From positions 620,001 through 684,000 of the forward strand of contig NZ_CP069533.1 of the NCBI RefSeq assembly GCF_016889765.1: a DNA stretch of 64,000 bases. The letters run 5' to 3'. The position numbers were made by a program, and so were the translations under genes. Positions 35,615 through 44,280 of this stretch are shown one piece after another. The stretch's first letter is position 1; each line of letters opens with the position of its first letter. The notes under the pieces were generated by a model. It was not told where the DNA came from. It ran no database searches and worked only from the letters and a program-made list of their open reading frames with translations. This DNA is from Corynebacterium minutissimum (GTDB lineage: Bacteria; Actinomycetota; Actinomycetes; Mycobacteriales; Mycobacteriaceae).

Positions 35615-36369
35615 AACCCGGTTACCTCCTCGTTGGGCTCACCGTCGTGCTTGCACTGGTGTCTGTGGTGTGGACGCCTTATGACCCGAACCTCATCTCG
35701 CCCGACGGCTTGGCCGGCCCCAGCCTGGAGCACCTCATGGGCACTGACCGCTTCGGGCGCGATACCTTCTCCCGGATTCTTGCCGGCGCGCAGGTCACCG
35801 TGCTGGTCGGTGTGGTGGCGGTGGCCATCGCAGCGCTCATCGGGGTACCACTCGGCATCATCGCCGGGATGCGCGGTGGCGGCTTCATCATGGCGGCGAC
35901 TGACCTATTACTTGCCTTCCCAGCACTGTTGCTGGCCATCGTCGCCGGCGCGGTATGGGGCTCGTCGACGCTCACGGCCACCATCGCCATCGGTATCGCC
36001 GGAATCCCCTCCTTCATTCGCGTCACGCGCTCCGGTACGCTCCAAATCATGACGCAGGACTACATCGCTGCCGCGCGCATTTCCAAGGTCCCGCCCGCGC
36101 TCATCGCGTGGCGCCACGTCCTGCCCAACCTGGGCGGCATCATCGCCATTCAGGCCTCCGTCTACTTTGCGCTGGCCGTCCTCGCCGAGGCTGGCCTGTC
36201 CTACCTCGGCCTAGGCACTGCCCCTCCGACGGCCTCGTGGGGACGCATGCTGCACGACGCCCAACCCCTCCTGGCGACCCACCCCCTCCAAGCGCTGTGG
36301 CCCGGGCTGGCCATCGCCGGCACCGTCCTCGGATTCAACCTGCTAGGAAGCCATGCTGACCGTCACTGA
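35611..36369 (+). CDS. ABC importer permease (DppC type), short C-terminus
   Basis: A 252-residue permease partner. It shows the usual [17 protein letters not shown] block and the EAA loop around [23 protein letters not shown]. It ends [12 protein letters not shown]; family members normally end with GFNLLGD...DPR, so about ten residues have been lost or replaced where the gene runs 17 bases into the ATPase gene. It may still be functional. A long overlapping open frame upstream of 35611 in the same phase is not part of this protein. Confidence 0.9.
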   Translation: MKPGYLLVGLTVVLALVSVVWTPYDPNLISPDGLAGPSLEHLMGTDRFGRDTFSRILAGAQVTVLVGVVAVAIAALIGVPLGIIAGMRGGGFIMAATDLLLAFPALLLAIVAGAVWGSSTLTATIAIGIAGIPSFIRVTRSGTLQIMTQDYIAAARISKVPPALIAWRHVLPNLGGIIAIQASVYFALAVLAEAGLSYLGLGTAPPTASWGRMLHDAQPLLATHPLQALWPGLAIAGTVLGFNLLGSHADRH

Positions 36370-37570
36370 TCTGCGCGTGGGCCCCGTCGGCCCCTTCAAC
36401 TTCGAGATTGCCCCCGGCGAGCGCGTCGGCCTTGTCGGCGATTCCGGCAGCGGAAAATCCCTCACCGCCCTAGCCATCATGGGGCTTCTCCCCGACAACC
36501 TTAAAGCCACCGGATCCATCCGCTTTGAAGGCCGCGAGCTGCTTGGTATGCGTGACCGCGAGCTGCGCAGACTTCCCCTAGCGATGGTCTTTCAAGAGCC
36601 TATGACCGCCCTCGACCCGCTCATGAAGGTCGCCGAATACGGCCGCTTCCCGCACCAGCTCTCCGGTGGTCAACGCCAGCGCGCACTTATCCACATGGCC
36701 ATGGCCCGCAAACCCAAGCTGCTCATCTGCGATGAGCCCACCACCGCCCTCGACCCCCTCACGCAAGCAGAAATCCTCGAGGAAATTTCCGCCGCCACCC
36801 AGGACGATACCGCGCTGCTCTTCATCAGCCACGACCACGCAGCCGTCGAGCGCATGTGTGACCGCGTTATCCACATCGGGGATATCACCACGCCTAACCT
36901 CAGCCTGCCGCCTACCCCCACTGTGGTCGAACCAGTCATCACTCTTAAGAACGTCACTAAGACTTACCGCGGGGTCACAGCCCTCGATGACGTGTCGCTG
37001 GAGGTGCGCGAAGGCGAGCGCCTCGGCATCATCGGAGGCTCCGGCTCCGGCAAGTCCACGCTGCTCAAGCTCCTCACTGGTCTCACCGAGCCCACCAGCG
37101 GCACCGTCAGCGTCACCAAGCCCCTCCACATGGTCTTCCAGGATCCCAAAAGCTCACTCAACCCGCGCATGCCCGTGTGGAAAATTGTGGCCGAGGGCGG
37201 AGGTACGCGCCAGGAAGCCGAACGCGTGCTTCACGACGTCGGCATCGACCACGCCGAGCGCTACCCCCACGACTTCTCCGGCGGTCAACGCCAACGCATC
37301 TCCATTGCCCGGGCCGTCGTGGGCAAACCCGAGATCCTCCTCGCGGACGAAGCCGTCTCCGCCCTCGATGCCACCTCCCGCGCGCAGGTTCTTGAGCTGC
37401 TTCAGCGCGTGACGAAGGACATGACGTTGGTGTTTGTGTCGCATGACATGGACGTCGTCAAGCACTTGTGTCCCACCGTGGCCGTGCTGCAGGACGGCCA
37501 GATAGTGGATCGCGGCGAAACGGGTAAGGTGTTGTCCCGTTATGGAACATCCCCTGCCGCAACGCCCTAG
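36353..37570 (+). CDS. ABC importer double ATPase, compact
   Basis: One 405-residue polypeptide with two nucleotide-binding domains (DppD-DppF fused). Domain 1 (about 1-185) has Walker [17 protein letters not shown] and [12 protein letters not shown]. Domain 2 (about 195-400) has [17 protein letters not shown] and [11 protein letters not shown]. In domain 1 only about 14 residues separate the Q-loop region ([12 protein letters not shown]) from the signature; domain 2 has about 40. So most of the helical subdomain of domain 1 is missing. Fused ATPases of this family usually exceed 500 residues. It overlaps the FUSC gene by 29 bases. Confidence 0.9.
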   Translation: MLTVTDLRVGPVGPFNFEIAPGERVGLVGDSGSGKSLTALAIMGLLPDNLKATGSIRFEGRELLGMRDRELRRLPLAMVFQEPMTALDPLMKVAEYGRFPHQLSGGQRQRALIHMAMARKPKLLICDEPTTALDPLTQAEILEEISAATQDDTALLFISHDHAAVERMCDRVIHIGDITTPNLSLPPTPTVVEPVITLKNVTKTYRGVTALDDVSLEVREGERLGIIGGSGSGKSTLLKLLTGLTEPTSGTVSVTKPLHMVFQDPKSSLNPRMPVWKIVAEGGGTRQEAERVLHDVGIDHAERYPHDFSGGQRQRISIARAVVGKPEILLADEAVSALDATSRAQVLELLQRVTKDMTLVFVSHDMDVVKHLCPTVAVLQDGQIVDRGETGKVLSRYGTSPAATP

Positions 37571-39170
37571 TGCCCTTCAGCTGTTCACCGCGTACAACTC
37601 CTCCGCGCGCCGCTGGCCCGGCGCCCTGCGCGCAGCCCTGGCCATCATCATCCCGGGTGCGGTCGCCATCCTCATCGGCCATCCCGATGCCGTGCTGCTC
37701 GTCTCCGCCGGCGCGTTCTCTGTCATCTATGGCGAGGGGCACCCCTTCCGCACGCGGCGCCGCATTATCCTTACCGCCGGCGCGCTGCTCACGCTCGCGG
37801 CCACGGTCGGCTCCCTCATCGATGGCCTGGTCTTAACGGCGTTATTCACAGTAACCCTGGCGGCGGTCGGCGCGTTCATGCAGAATGCGCTGCGCCTACC
37901 GCCGCCCGGCACGTTCTTCATGGTGATGGTAGCGGGTGGTTCGACCATGTTGCGCGGGATTTCGCCATGGGAGGTCGCCGGGTGGAGCCTCGCGGGTGTA
38001 GCCGCCGGCTATGTGCTGGGCATGTTGCCGCGATTCTGGGATCCGCACGGGCCGGAAACGCGCGCGGTGGCGGCGTTGGAAAAGGCCGCGGATGCCTTCG
38101 AAGAGGCCTCGGATATCCTGGCCAAGCATCACCAGGCGCAGTCGGCTTTGTCCACCGCGTGGCAAGCGCTTTCCGACGCCGGCATCATCCGTGGCGGCCG
38201 CATCCGCCGCCCCGACCAGGCCTCACTGGTGCATCGCACTTTGGCCGCGCAGCAGCGCATCGTGGCCCATCACCAGCAGGTAGGAGGCAACTCGGACGAC
38301 CTGTCAGATGCACCCACCTATGTCGACCCTGACCGCACCACGATTCCGCACACGAAACCTACGATGCGCTATCGCATTTATCGTGCTGCCGTGGGCAATT
38401 CCCATGCGGTGGTCACGGCAGAAAAGATTGCGCTGGGCGGCCTGGCGACGGCTTTCATTGGCTTAGCACTGGGACTCAGCCGCCCAGACTGGGGCGCGGT
38501 GTCGGTACTGTTGCTTCTGCAGTGGGGACCAGATCGGGTGCCGGGCACGATTCGAGGCGTGCAACGCATGTTGGGCTCGGTTTTAGGTGTGTGCGTTTTC
38601 GCGCTCATCGCCTGGTTTAGTCCGCATGGCTGGGCGCTACTGTTGGCGTTGGCTGCGTGCCAGTTCTGCGCAGAGATTCTCGTGGTGAAGAACTACGCGC
38701 TGTGCGTCATCTTCTCCACCCCGTTGGCACTGCTCATGGGCAATTCTTCCGGCCACCTGGCGCACACCATTGGCCAGCGCATGGCAGAAATTGGCTTGTC
38801 GGTGGTGGTGGCCATGGTGATGCTGTGGCTGTGGAAGCCGCACGCACAGGTGACCAATCATTATCGCCTGCAAACGCGCTGCCTCGAGGCCATGGCGGCT
38901 CTGCTTGGCGCGCTGCTCATCAAGACTCCTGAGGAAGCACTGGCCCAACGCCGCGACTTGCACTACGAGTTGCTGTCTGAGCGCCGCAGTATCCAGTCCC
39001 TCGCCGCCAACGACTCCACCATCGATCCCTTCTGGCAGCGCCACACGGCACTGCAAACGGCCGGCTATTATTTGTTGGATTTTTGCGTGGTCAACCCGCT
39101 TTCGCAACCCAGCCGGGCAGAGCTCAACACGCTAATTGAGAAGGTTAGCGAAGCGGAAACTGGTCAATGA
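37542..39170 (+). CDS. FUSC-family membrane protein
   Basis: A 542-residue protein of the fusaric-acid-resistance/aromatic-acid-exporter (FUSC) type. It has two sets of membrane helices (about 22-150 and about 285-425), each followed by a soluble helical part, giving the typical duplicated layout. ATG 37542 lies inside the last codons of the ABC ATPase; the reading begins [15 protein letters not shown]. Coupling to an importer operon is unusual; it may export a toxic intermediate. The end overlaps the convergent thpR by 26 bases. Confidence 0.85.
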   Translation: MEHPLPQRPSALQLFTAYNSSARRWPGALRAALAIIIPGAVAILIGHPDAVLLVSAGAFSVIYGEGHPFRTRRRIILTAGALLTLAATVGSLIDGLVLTALFTVTLAAVGAFMQNALRLPPPGTFFMVMVAGGSTMLRGISPWEVAGWSLAGVAAGYVLGMLPRFWDPHGPETRAVAALEKAADAFEEASDILAKHHQAQSALSTAWQALSDAGIIRGGRIRRPDQASLVHRTLAAQQRIVAHHQQVGGNSDDLSDAPTYVDPDRTTIPHTKPTMRYRIYRAAVGNSHAVVTAEKIALGGLATAFIGLALGLSRPDWGAVSVLLLLQWGPDRVPGTIRGVQRMLGSVLGVCVFALIAWFSPHGWALLLALAACQFCAEILVVKNYALCVIFSTPLALLMGNSSGHLAHTIGQRMAEIGLSVVVAMVMLWLWKPHAQVTNHYRLQTRCLEAMAALLGALLIKTPEEALAQRRDLHYELLSERRSIQSLAANDSTIDPFWQRHTALQTAGYYLLDFCVVNPLSQPSRAELNTLIEKVSEAETGQ

Positions 39171-39636
39171 CCTCGTAGCGCGGCCCGCCCCCGCGGCCTT
39201 CCCCGAGGAAAGACTGCACCAAACTTATCTCGCTCACCACAAATTCTGGGCCGCGGTACACGCTAAGTGCATGGACTGCATCGGGGATAAGCCACGGGTC
39301 GCGCGTGCGGCGCCCCTCGCGGGCCAAGGTGAGATGCGGGCGGGATGGCTCGAGCATGAGGTGTTTGATGCGGCCTTGCGCACCAGTCCACAGCACGTGT
39401 TTGTCGAAGGACCCCGCCCCGCTTAGGTTCAGCGTCACCGGCGAGCCCTCGATACCGCGAAGCACCTCGCGGACCTCGGCGGCGTCGTTAGGCTGTTCCC
39501 CGAAGAAATCCAAGGTGATGTGCCAATTGTCCGGATCGACCCAGCGCAGCCCATTGTCCTTCAGCGGGCGCACCGCCCGCACGAGATGCTCGCGCGCTTC
39601 CTCAGAGGGGAAAAGCGCGCTGAACAGTCGGATCAT
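39145..39636 (-). CDS. thpR: RNA 2',3'-cyclic phosphodiesterase (2'-5' ligase family)
   Basis: A 2H phosphoesterase of 163 residues. The two catalytic HxT motifs are HITLDFFGE and HLTLAREG. Family members open 2',3'-cyclic phosphate ends of RNA; the biological role in bacteria is unclear. The start ATG overlaps the stop of a 37-codon ORF (ATGA). The 3' end overlaps the FUSC gene from the opposite strand. Confidence 0.9.
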   Translation of the reverse strand: MIRLFSALFPSEEAREHLVRAVRPLKDNGLRWVDPDNWHITLDFFGEQPNDAAEVREVLRGIEGSPVTLNLSGAGSFDKHVLWTGAQGRIKHLMLEPSRPHLTLAREGRRTRDPWLIPDAVHALSVYRGPEFVVSEISLVQSFLGEGRGGGPRYEVIDQFPLR

Positions 39637-39746
39637 TTCACCGTCAGCACAAGGTTGGGGTCCAGCACGTGCTCTTCAATGCGCTCGAAGACGGCAAAGG
39701 CCTCCTCCAGCTCGCGGACATTCTCATCAAAATTAGGCAGCGGCAT
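39633..39746 (-). CDS. Possible 37-residue protein upstream of thpR
   Basis: A short ORF starting MPLPNFDENVRELEEAFAVF, acidic and helical, with a GGA-containing site about 6-8 bases upstream of ATG 39746. It overlaps thpR by 4 bases (ATGA), the same coupling used by real genes in this window. The open frame extends ~12 codons further upstream without a start codon. It may be a real small protein or the surviving tail of a decayed gene. Confidence 0.4.
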   Translation of the reverse strand: MPLPNFDENVRELEEAFAVFERIEEHVLDPNLVLTVK

Positions 39747-39819
39747 GGCATTCCAATCGACGCAGAAATAAGTGCCCTTATCCTAACTCACAGCGCTGTC
39801 ATTTCGCTTATCTGAGACA

Positions 39820-40015
39820 ATGGTGGCCGTGAACTCTCAAAAAGCCACCGGCCCTGCGGTCGGTCTCTATCCTCATAACATGCATCCTGGCCTGGTCCCC
39901 GGCATTGGTGTCGAGGACCAACGAGTCTGGAGAGAATGTCGATTACGACTTCGACACAGATACGTGGTCTGATGGCTATGAGCCCGAAACCACAGAGGAG
40001 AATAAGGAGAAATAG
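39820..40015 (+). pseudogene. Small secreted-type protein broken by a frameshift
   Basis: Starting at ATG 39820 or GTG 39829, the frame reads VNSQK and then a run of five A (39839-39843). If one A is removed the frame continues PPALRSVSILITCILAWSPA and an acidic tail ending TTEENKEK, about 60-65 residues in all. That gives a basic start, a hydrophobic segment and a charged external part. Its stop overlaps the next gene's GTG (TAGTG), and that gene's AAGGAGA site lies within its tail. Without correction the reading stops early. It could be a real mutation, a phase-variable run or a sequencing error. Confidence 0.5.
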
Positions 40016-40395
40016 TGGGAATCCCTGACGACGTTGTCCTAGACGGCTATACCCTCATCGAGCAACACGAGATTGACCACGAGTTCCTCATCAATGGCTC
40101 GCCGCTCGCCGTGGATACGCCTCTGCTTTTCGCACTCACGATTGTTGGTGTTCTCCTCGTGGCGGCCAGCTTCTTCCTGCGCAGGCCGGTCCGCATCATC
40201 GCCGGACTACTGGGCGCGATCCTGACGCTTACCAAGCTGTGGTGGATGCCCATCGCGCTGGCCCGCCAGTTCGAGGACAGCCAAGTCTTCGGCTACACGC
40301 TGAAGTACTACCCCCAGTACTGGCCGGCGGCCTCCATCATCGTGGTCGTCATCGCTATCATCGGCATCATTTCCGCCTTCCTCCGCCGACGCTAA
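40015..40395 (+). CDS. Three-helix membrane protein
   Basis: A 126-residue protein from GTG 40015 with AAGGAGA 4-5 bases upstream. Hydrophobic segments lie at about 36-54, 58-80 and 100-121, ending in RRR. The polar N-terminus (about 30 residues, acidic) probably faces outside. It is likely coupled to the small frameshifted ORF before it. It converges with the response regulator (4-base overlap). I recognise no family. Confidence 0.7.
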   Translation: MGIPDDVVLDGYTLIEQHEIDHEFLINGSPLAVDTPLLFALTIVGVLLVAASFFLRRPVRIIAGLLGAILTLTKLWWMPIALARQFEDSQVFGYTLKYYPQYWPAASIIVVVIAIIGIISAFLRRR

Positions 40396-41036
40396 CGCGA
40401 TTCCAGCACGGCAATCGCAATGTGCACGCGGTTGGTGCCGCCGAGCTTGTCCAGGATGTGCTTGATATGGGTCTTCACGGTCGTCACCGACACATAGAGC
40501 TGCCCGGCAATCTCCTGGTTATCCAAGCCCTGGGCCACTAACTGCGCCACCTCGTTTTCGCGCTCGCTTAGCTCTTCCAGCGGGCGGGGCTCATGCACCT
40601 CCGCTGCCGGAGTTGGCTCGGGGCGCTTGAGCGCCAGCAGGTTCCTCAGAGCCTGCGGGCTCAGCAGCTGCTGACCCGTGGCCGCAGCCCGCACCGCGGA
40701 GACCAACCCCTCCGGCTCGATGGTCTTGAGCAAGAAGCCCATCGCCCCGGCATGCAGCGCATCCACGATGAACTCATCCGTATCGAAGGCGGTGAGCATG
40801 ACCACCGGGATATCCGGTGCGCTGGCCCGCAGGTGCCCGGCCGCCTCGATCCCGTCCATCACGGGCATGCGGATATCCATAAGGACCACATCAGGGCGCA
40901 AGTCCAGCACGCGGGCCACGCCATCGCGCCCATTGCTGGCCTCGGCCACCACCTCGATATCTGGCGCGCCTTCCAAGATGAAGCGGATTCCGCGCCGCAG
41001 CGCTTGCTCATCGTCGACCAACACCACTGAAATCAT
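40392..41036 (-). CDS. NarL-family response regulator
   Basis: A 214-residue regulator with an N-terminal receiver domain (phosphoacceptor Asp in VVLMDIRMPVMDG, acid pair VDDE at 7-10, Lys in LLKTIEPEG) and a C-terminal LuxR-type helix-turn-helix (LSERENEVAQLVAQGLDNQEIAGQLYVSVTTVKTHI region). The start shares one base with the kinase stop (TAATG). Possible targets are its own operon and the divergent PrsW genes. Confidence 0.93.
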   Translation of the reverse strand: MISVVLVDDEQALRRGIRFILEGAPDIEVVAEASNGRDGVARVLDLRPDVVLMDIRMPVMDGIEAAGHLRASAPDIPVVMLTAFDTDEFIVDALHAGAMGFLLKTIEPEGLVSAVRAAATGQQLLSPQALRNLLALKRPEPTPAAEVHEPRPLEELSERENEVAQLVAQGLDNQEIAGQLYVSVTTVKTHIKHILDKLGGTNRVHIAIAVLESR

Positions 41037-42217
41037 TACGCGTGTGCCTCCTCCGGTAGCTCGAGGACCCAGGTGAAGGTGGAGGCGTCGTCAAGCACGG
41101 TGAAAGTACCTCCCGCCAACCGGGCGCGTTCCTCCAGCCCCAACAGGCCGTTGCCGCCACCGGACTCCGGCTGCGCCGCCACCTTCTTATTCTGCATGGT
41201 CACCCGCACCTTATCCTCCTCGTTCTCCACCCTGAGCGTCACCTTCTGGCCCGGCGCGTATTTGCGGGCATTGGTCAGCCCTTCCTGCACGGCGCGGCCC
41301 AGCGTGTGGGCGGCTAGTGTGCCCAAATTGTCGATGCGCTCATGCGCATCCCCCTTCTCATACCGCACCTTCGTCCCCGCCGCACGTGCGCGCTCAATGT
41401 GTTCCTCGATGCTCGCGCGCGGATCCACCCGGTCGTCCACACGCAGCGCCTTGATGACCCCGCGCAGGTCCTCCACGGCGGCCTTCGCCTCCGACTGGAT
41501 GGTTCCCGCAGCCTCGGCGATGCGCTCCGGATCGGCGTCCTTGCGGTAGCTGAGACCACCTGCGTACACGGAAATGAGGCTGAGCCGATGCGAGAGGGAA
41601 TCGTGGATATCGCGCGCAATGCGGTTGCGTTCCTCCAAGCGCGCTCGCTCCTCGCGCGAGCGCAGCTGGTCCTCGTTGAGCTCCGCCAGGCTTACCAACG
41701 TGACCTCGCGCTGGCGGCGCTGCGCGCGCACCGAGCCCGTAATCCAAGCGACGACGAGCACGATGATTCCAAAGAACCCGTATCCGAAAACCGACAGGTA
41801 GCTCAAGTGCAAGTAGGGCACCGCCATGACGGTCACATACGAGACCACCAACACCACAGTCCCCGCCAAGGACCACCGCAGTCGGCCGCGCGAGATGAGC
41901 GATATCAACACCACCAGCACTGACAGCGACAGTGGGCGAAACCCGCCTAGCGCTAAGACGAGTAGAGCCGCAATCAGCGCCACCGGGTGCCCCGGGTACT
42001 CCTCGTGGATGTTGCGCTCCCGCCTCGAGTGATGCAGGGCGAAGGGCAGCAGAACCCATGTGACAACGGCAAATAGAATCATGAAGGAGGTGACGTATAT
42101 TTCCCGGTCCGTCACCTCGAAGGTCTCGATCTGAAGGATCCACGTGGCCATATCCGCCACCACGCAGAGCAGAATGAGCAGCACCGTGATCCACAGCGGT
42201 CTCGTCTTTCTCGTCAT
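41036..42217 (-). CDS. Sensor histidine kinase (HisKA_3 type)
   Basis: A 393-residue kinase from ATG 42217. The N-terminal ~165 residues contain about six hydrophobic segments with short loops, so it senses within or near the membrane and not through a large external domain. The dimerisation/phosphoacceptor site is RDIHDSLSHRLSLI, and the ATPase domain ends GNGLLGLEERARLAGG. TATCGT lies 7 bases before the ATG, supporting this start. Such kinase/NarL pairs often respond to envelope stress or antibiotics (LiaS/VraS-like), which is only suggestive here. Confidence 0.92.
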   Translation of the reverse strand: MTRKTRPLWITVLLILLCVVADMATWILQIETFEVTDREIYVTSFMILFAVVTWVLLPFALHHSRRERNIHEEYPGHPVALIAALLVLALGGFRPLSLSVLVVLISLISRGRLRWSLAGTVVLVVSYVTVMAVPYLHLSYLSVFGYGFFGIIVLVVAWITGSVRAQRRQREVTLVSLAELNEDQLRSREERARLEERNRIARDIHDSLSHRLSLISVYAGGLSYRKDADPERIAEAAGTIQSEAKAAVEDLRGVIKALRVDDRVDPRASIEEHIERARAAGTKVRYEKGDAHERIDNLGTLAAHTLGRAVQEGLTNARKYAPGQKVTLRVENEEDKVRVTMQNKKVAAQPESGGGNGLLGLEERARLAGGTFTVLDDASTFTWVLELPEEAHA

Positions 42218-42224
42218 GGTTGTC

Positions 42225-42298
42225 ACGATAGCTCTCCCCCACGGTATGAAAATCCTCCCTGCGGAGGATACCGGCACCCGGGGCGCGGTTCATAGTCT
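42225..42298. promoter_or_regulatory. Divergent leaderless promoters, kinase and prsW1
   Basis: In the 88-bp spacer, TATCGT (minus, 42230-42225) is 7 bases before the kinase ATG. TAGTCT (plus, 42293-42298) is 7 bases before the prsW1 ATG. A hairpin repeat lies between them. Confidence 0.5.
42249..42274. repeat. 26-bp repeat with hairpin, copy 1
   Basis: The core ATCCTCC-CTGC-GGAGGAT folds as a perfect 7-bp hairpin and is flanked by AAA and ACCGG. An identical 26-base copy lies at 43035-43060, so prsW1 is bracketed by direct repeats 786 bases apart. Confidence 0.85.
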
Positions 42299-42305
42299 AA
42301 AGCGC

Positions 42306-43094
42306 ATGAGAAGAACACGAATCTTGTATTATCTGCTCACCGCCTTTGGGCTGGTATACGTCGCTTATGATTTCTCCCACGGCGCTTTCGTGCCCACAAG
42401 TGCGCTCGCCGCAGTGTTATACGCGGCTGTCGCAATCGGTCTCACGTTGCTGATTTTGCGCAAGCACCCGGGCATTGCGCACGGGGTGGTGTGGGGCATT
42501 GCGGTTTCCAGTGTCGCCGGCCAGCTCAACGAGAACATGTACCACCTCCTTATCCGTACGGTCCCAGACTGGCTGGTCGGCGCTGGAATCGCCCCGCTCA
42601 CCGAGGAAGTCCTTAAATTCCTCGGTGTCATCTTCATCTGCTCCTGCGTCATCCGGCCCCGTCACTGGGCGGACTACGTCTTCGTCGGTGTGGCGGTGGG
42701 CATGGGCTTTAGCGTGAGCGAAAATGCCGTCTACTACGTCAACATGACACTGGAAAACCTGGATTCCGATGTCAGGGGAACGCTGCTAGCACTCCTTGCC
42801 CGATTCATCGCGAACCCACTCATGCACTCCTTCTTCACCGGAATCGCAGCCTTTGGACTCTCCCGCAGGCAACCGGTGCGCTGGCTGCTTATCGCCATGG
42901 CGGTGCACTTCACGGCTAACTTCGGCCCGTCTATCTCTACCGCGTTGGAGGACGCCTTCTGGCCCATCTTCCCTACCTTCCTCATCCTCATCGGCCTGTG
43001 GGCCGCCACGATTGTCAGCATTGTGAAACTCCGCAAAATCCTCCCTGCGGAGGATACCGGGGTCAAACCGCAGCTCTTAGGGTCAAAAGCATGA
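42306..43094 (+). CDS. PrsW-type intramembrane protease, copy 1
   Basis: A 262-residue protein with about eight membrane helices. It shows the PrsW/M82 signature set: EExxK at E100-E101-K104 (PLTEEVLKF), a second motif FSVSENAVYY with E139-N140, His 174 in MHSFFTG and His 201 in VHFTAN. Bacterial PrsW relatives cleave membrane-anchored anti-sigma factors. ATG 42306 is supported by TAGTCT 7 bases before. The stop overlaps the next start (ATGA). The second 26-bp repeat forms the codons for its tail RKILPAEDTG. Confidence 0.88.
   Translation: MRRTRILYYLLTAFGLVYVAYDFSHGAFVPTSALAAVLYAAVAIGLTLLILRKHPGIAHGVVWGIAVSSVAGQLNENMYHLLIRTVPDWLVGAGIAPLTEEVLKFLGVIFICSCVIRPRHWADYVFVGVAVGMGFSVSENAVYYVNMTLENLDSDVRGTLLALLARFIANPLMHSFFTGIAAFGLSRRQPVRWLLIAMAVHFTANFGPSISTALEDAFWPIFPTFLILIGLWAATIVSIVKLRKILPAEDTGVKPQLLGSKA
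43035..43060. repeat. 26-bp repeat with hairpin, copy 2
   Basis: Identical to 42249-42274, but here inside the 3' coding end of prsW1, 31 bases before the next start codon. Confidence 0.85.
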
Positions 43095-43513
43095 GAAACA
43101 CACTGATTTACTCCTGCCTCGGCATCCTCGCCGCGGTGCCGCTTGCCGACGTCCTCCTCCCCGACCCCACTCCCGAGACCACCGCCGTGCGCGGTATCCC
43201 AGGGCTAGAATGCCCGGAGGATCCGTACGCCTCCTCGCAGACCTGGGACTGCGAGGGCGCGACCATCATTGCTGAAGAAGGCAGCTCCTCCCACGAGGTC
43301 GAGACCTACCTGCCGCGCCAGCACCGCTCGTTCACCGGGACGCGCGCGCTCACCGACGCCCCCATCACCACCCAGGCTGCTGAGCTCTACCGTGTTTCCG
43401 ACGAGGACGGAATCACGCTGGCGAACCCGCACAACAACACCGTCTCCTTCCTCCACATCGAGGGCCCGAAGGCAAGTGACTTCGCCGACCGCGTGCAGAA
43501 GGAGGACGCATGA
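43091..43513 (+). CDS. Secreted or anchored protein between two PrsW genes
   Basis: A 140-residue protein with a short N-terminal hydrophobic segment (about 5-23, LIYSCLGILAAVPLADVLL) and a ~115-residue acidic outer part with two cysteines in the mature portion, about 13 residues apart (GLECPE and WDCEGA), likely a disulfide. It overlaps both PrsW genes by 4 bases, so all three proteins should be made together. The obvious idea is that it is substrate, inhibitor or partner of the proteases. I know no family match. Confidence 0.75.
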   Translation: MRNTLIYSCLGILAAVPLADVLLPDPTPETTAVRGIPGLECPEDPYASSQTWDCEGATIIAEEGSSSHEVETYLPRQHRSFTGTRALTDAPITTQAAELYRVSDEDGITLANPHNNTVSFLHIEGPKASDFADRVQKEDA

Positions 43514-44280
43514 AGTACCTCTACTATCTGCTGACCCTCGGCGCGCTGGCCGTGTCCGCCTTCCACTACGCGGGCGAGCCCTTCCTTTCCGCCAGCGCGC
43601 TGACTGCTGTGGTCTTCGCCGCCGTCGTTGTCTGCCTCACGCTGTTCTTCCTGCGCCGCCGCCCAGGGATTGCGCACGGCGTGGTGTGGGGCTTCGCGGT
43701 CTCCGGGCTCGCCGTGGAGCTCAATACGAACATGACACACCTCCTTGCCCGCGCGGGCCTGGACTGGCTGGGCGCTGCCGGGTACGCGCCGCTCACCGAA
43801 GAAGTGCTGAAATTCCTCGGCGTGATTCTCATTTGCACCTGCGTCATCCGGCCCCGCAGCTGGCTCGACTACGTCTTCGTGGGCGTGGCCGTGGGCCTCG
43901 GCTTCACTGCGGGTGAGGACGCTACCGCATTCGCGCGCATGACGGTGGATAACCTCGATTCGGATACCGCCGGCGCGATCTCAGCGGTGGTCATCCGTCT
44001 GGTGTCCAACCCGCTCTCCCACTCGCTATTCACCGGGCTTAGCGCCTATGGCCTATCCCAGAAACAGCCGGTGCGCTGGCTCATTGCCGCCATCGCGGTG
44101 CACGTGACGAAGAACCTGTTCCCGTCGCTAAGCACCGCGTTCGACGACGCCATCTGGCCCCTCCTCGCCGGGATGGTCGTCGTGGTCGCTGTGTGGGTAG
44201 CCGTAATCTGGGGCGCTATCGCGCTGCGGAAGAAATCCGCTAATGCTCGGAGCCCGTTGCCTGAACGGGCGTACGCATAG
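43510..44280 (+). CDS. PrsW-type intramembrane protease, copy 2
   Basis: A 256-residue paralogue of the 42306 protein with the same order of helices. EExxK is E97-E98-K101. The second motif reads FTAGEDATAF, so Asp 137 replaces the Asn of copy 1. The next blocks are SHSLFTGLSAYGL and VHVTKN. Both active-site Glu and His residues are therefore present. It starts at ATG 43510 with a 4-base overlap and runs 41 bases into the convergent M20 gene. Copy 1 and copy 2 share long identical words (RPGIAHGVVWG-like, APLTEEVLKFLGV), pointing to a local duplication. Confidence 0.87.
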   Translation: MKYLYYLLTLGALAVSAFHYAGEPFLSASALTAVVFAAVVVCLTLFFLRRRPGIAHGVVWGFAVSGLAVELNTNMTHLLARAGLDWLGAAGYAPLTEEVLKFLGVILICTCVIRPRSWLDYVFVGVAVGLGFTAGEDATAFARMTVDNLDSDTAGAISAVVIRLVSNPLSHSLFTGLSAYGLSQKQPVRWLIAAIAVHVTKNLFPSLSTAFDDAIWPLLAGMVVVVAVWVAVIWGAIALRKKSANARSPLPERAYA

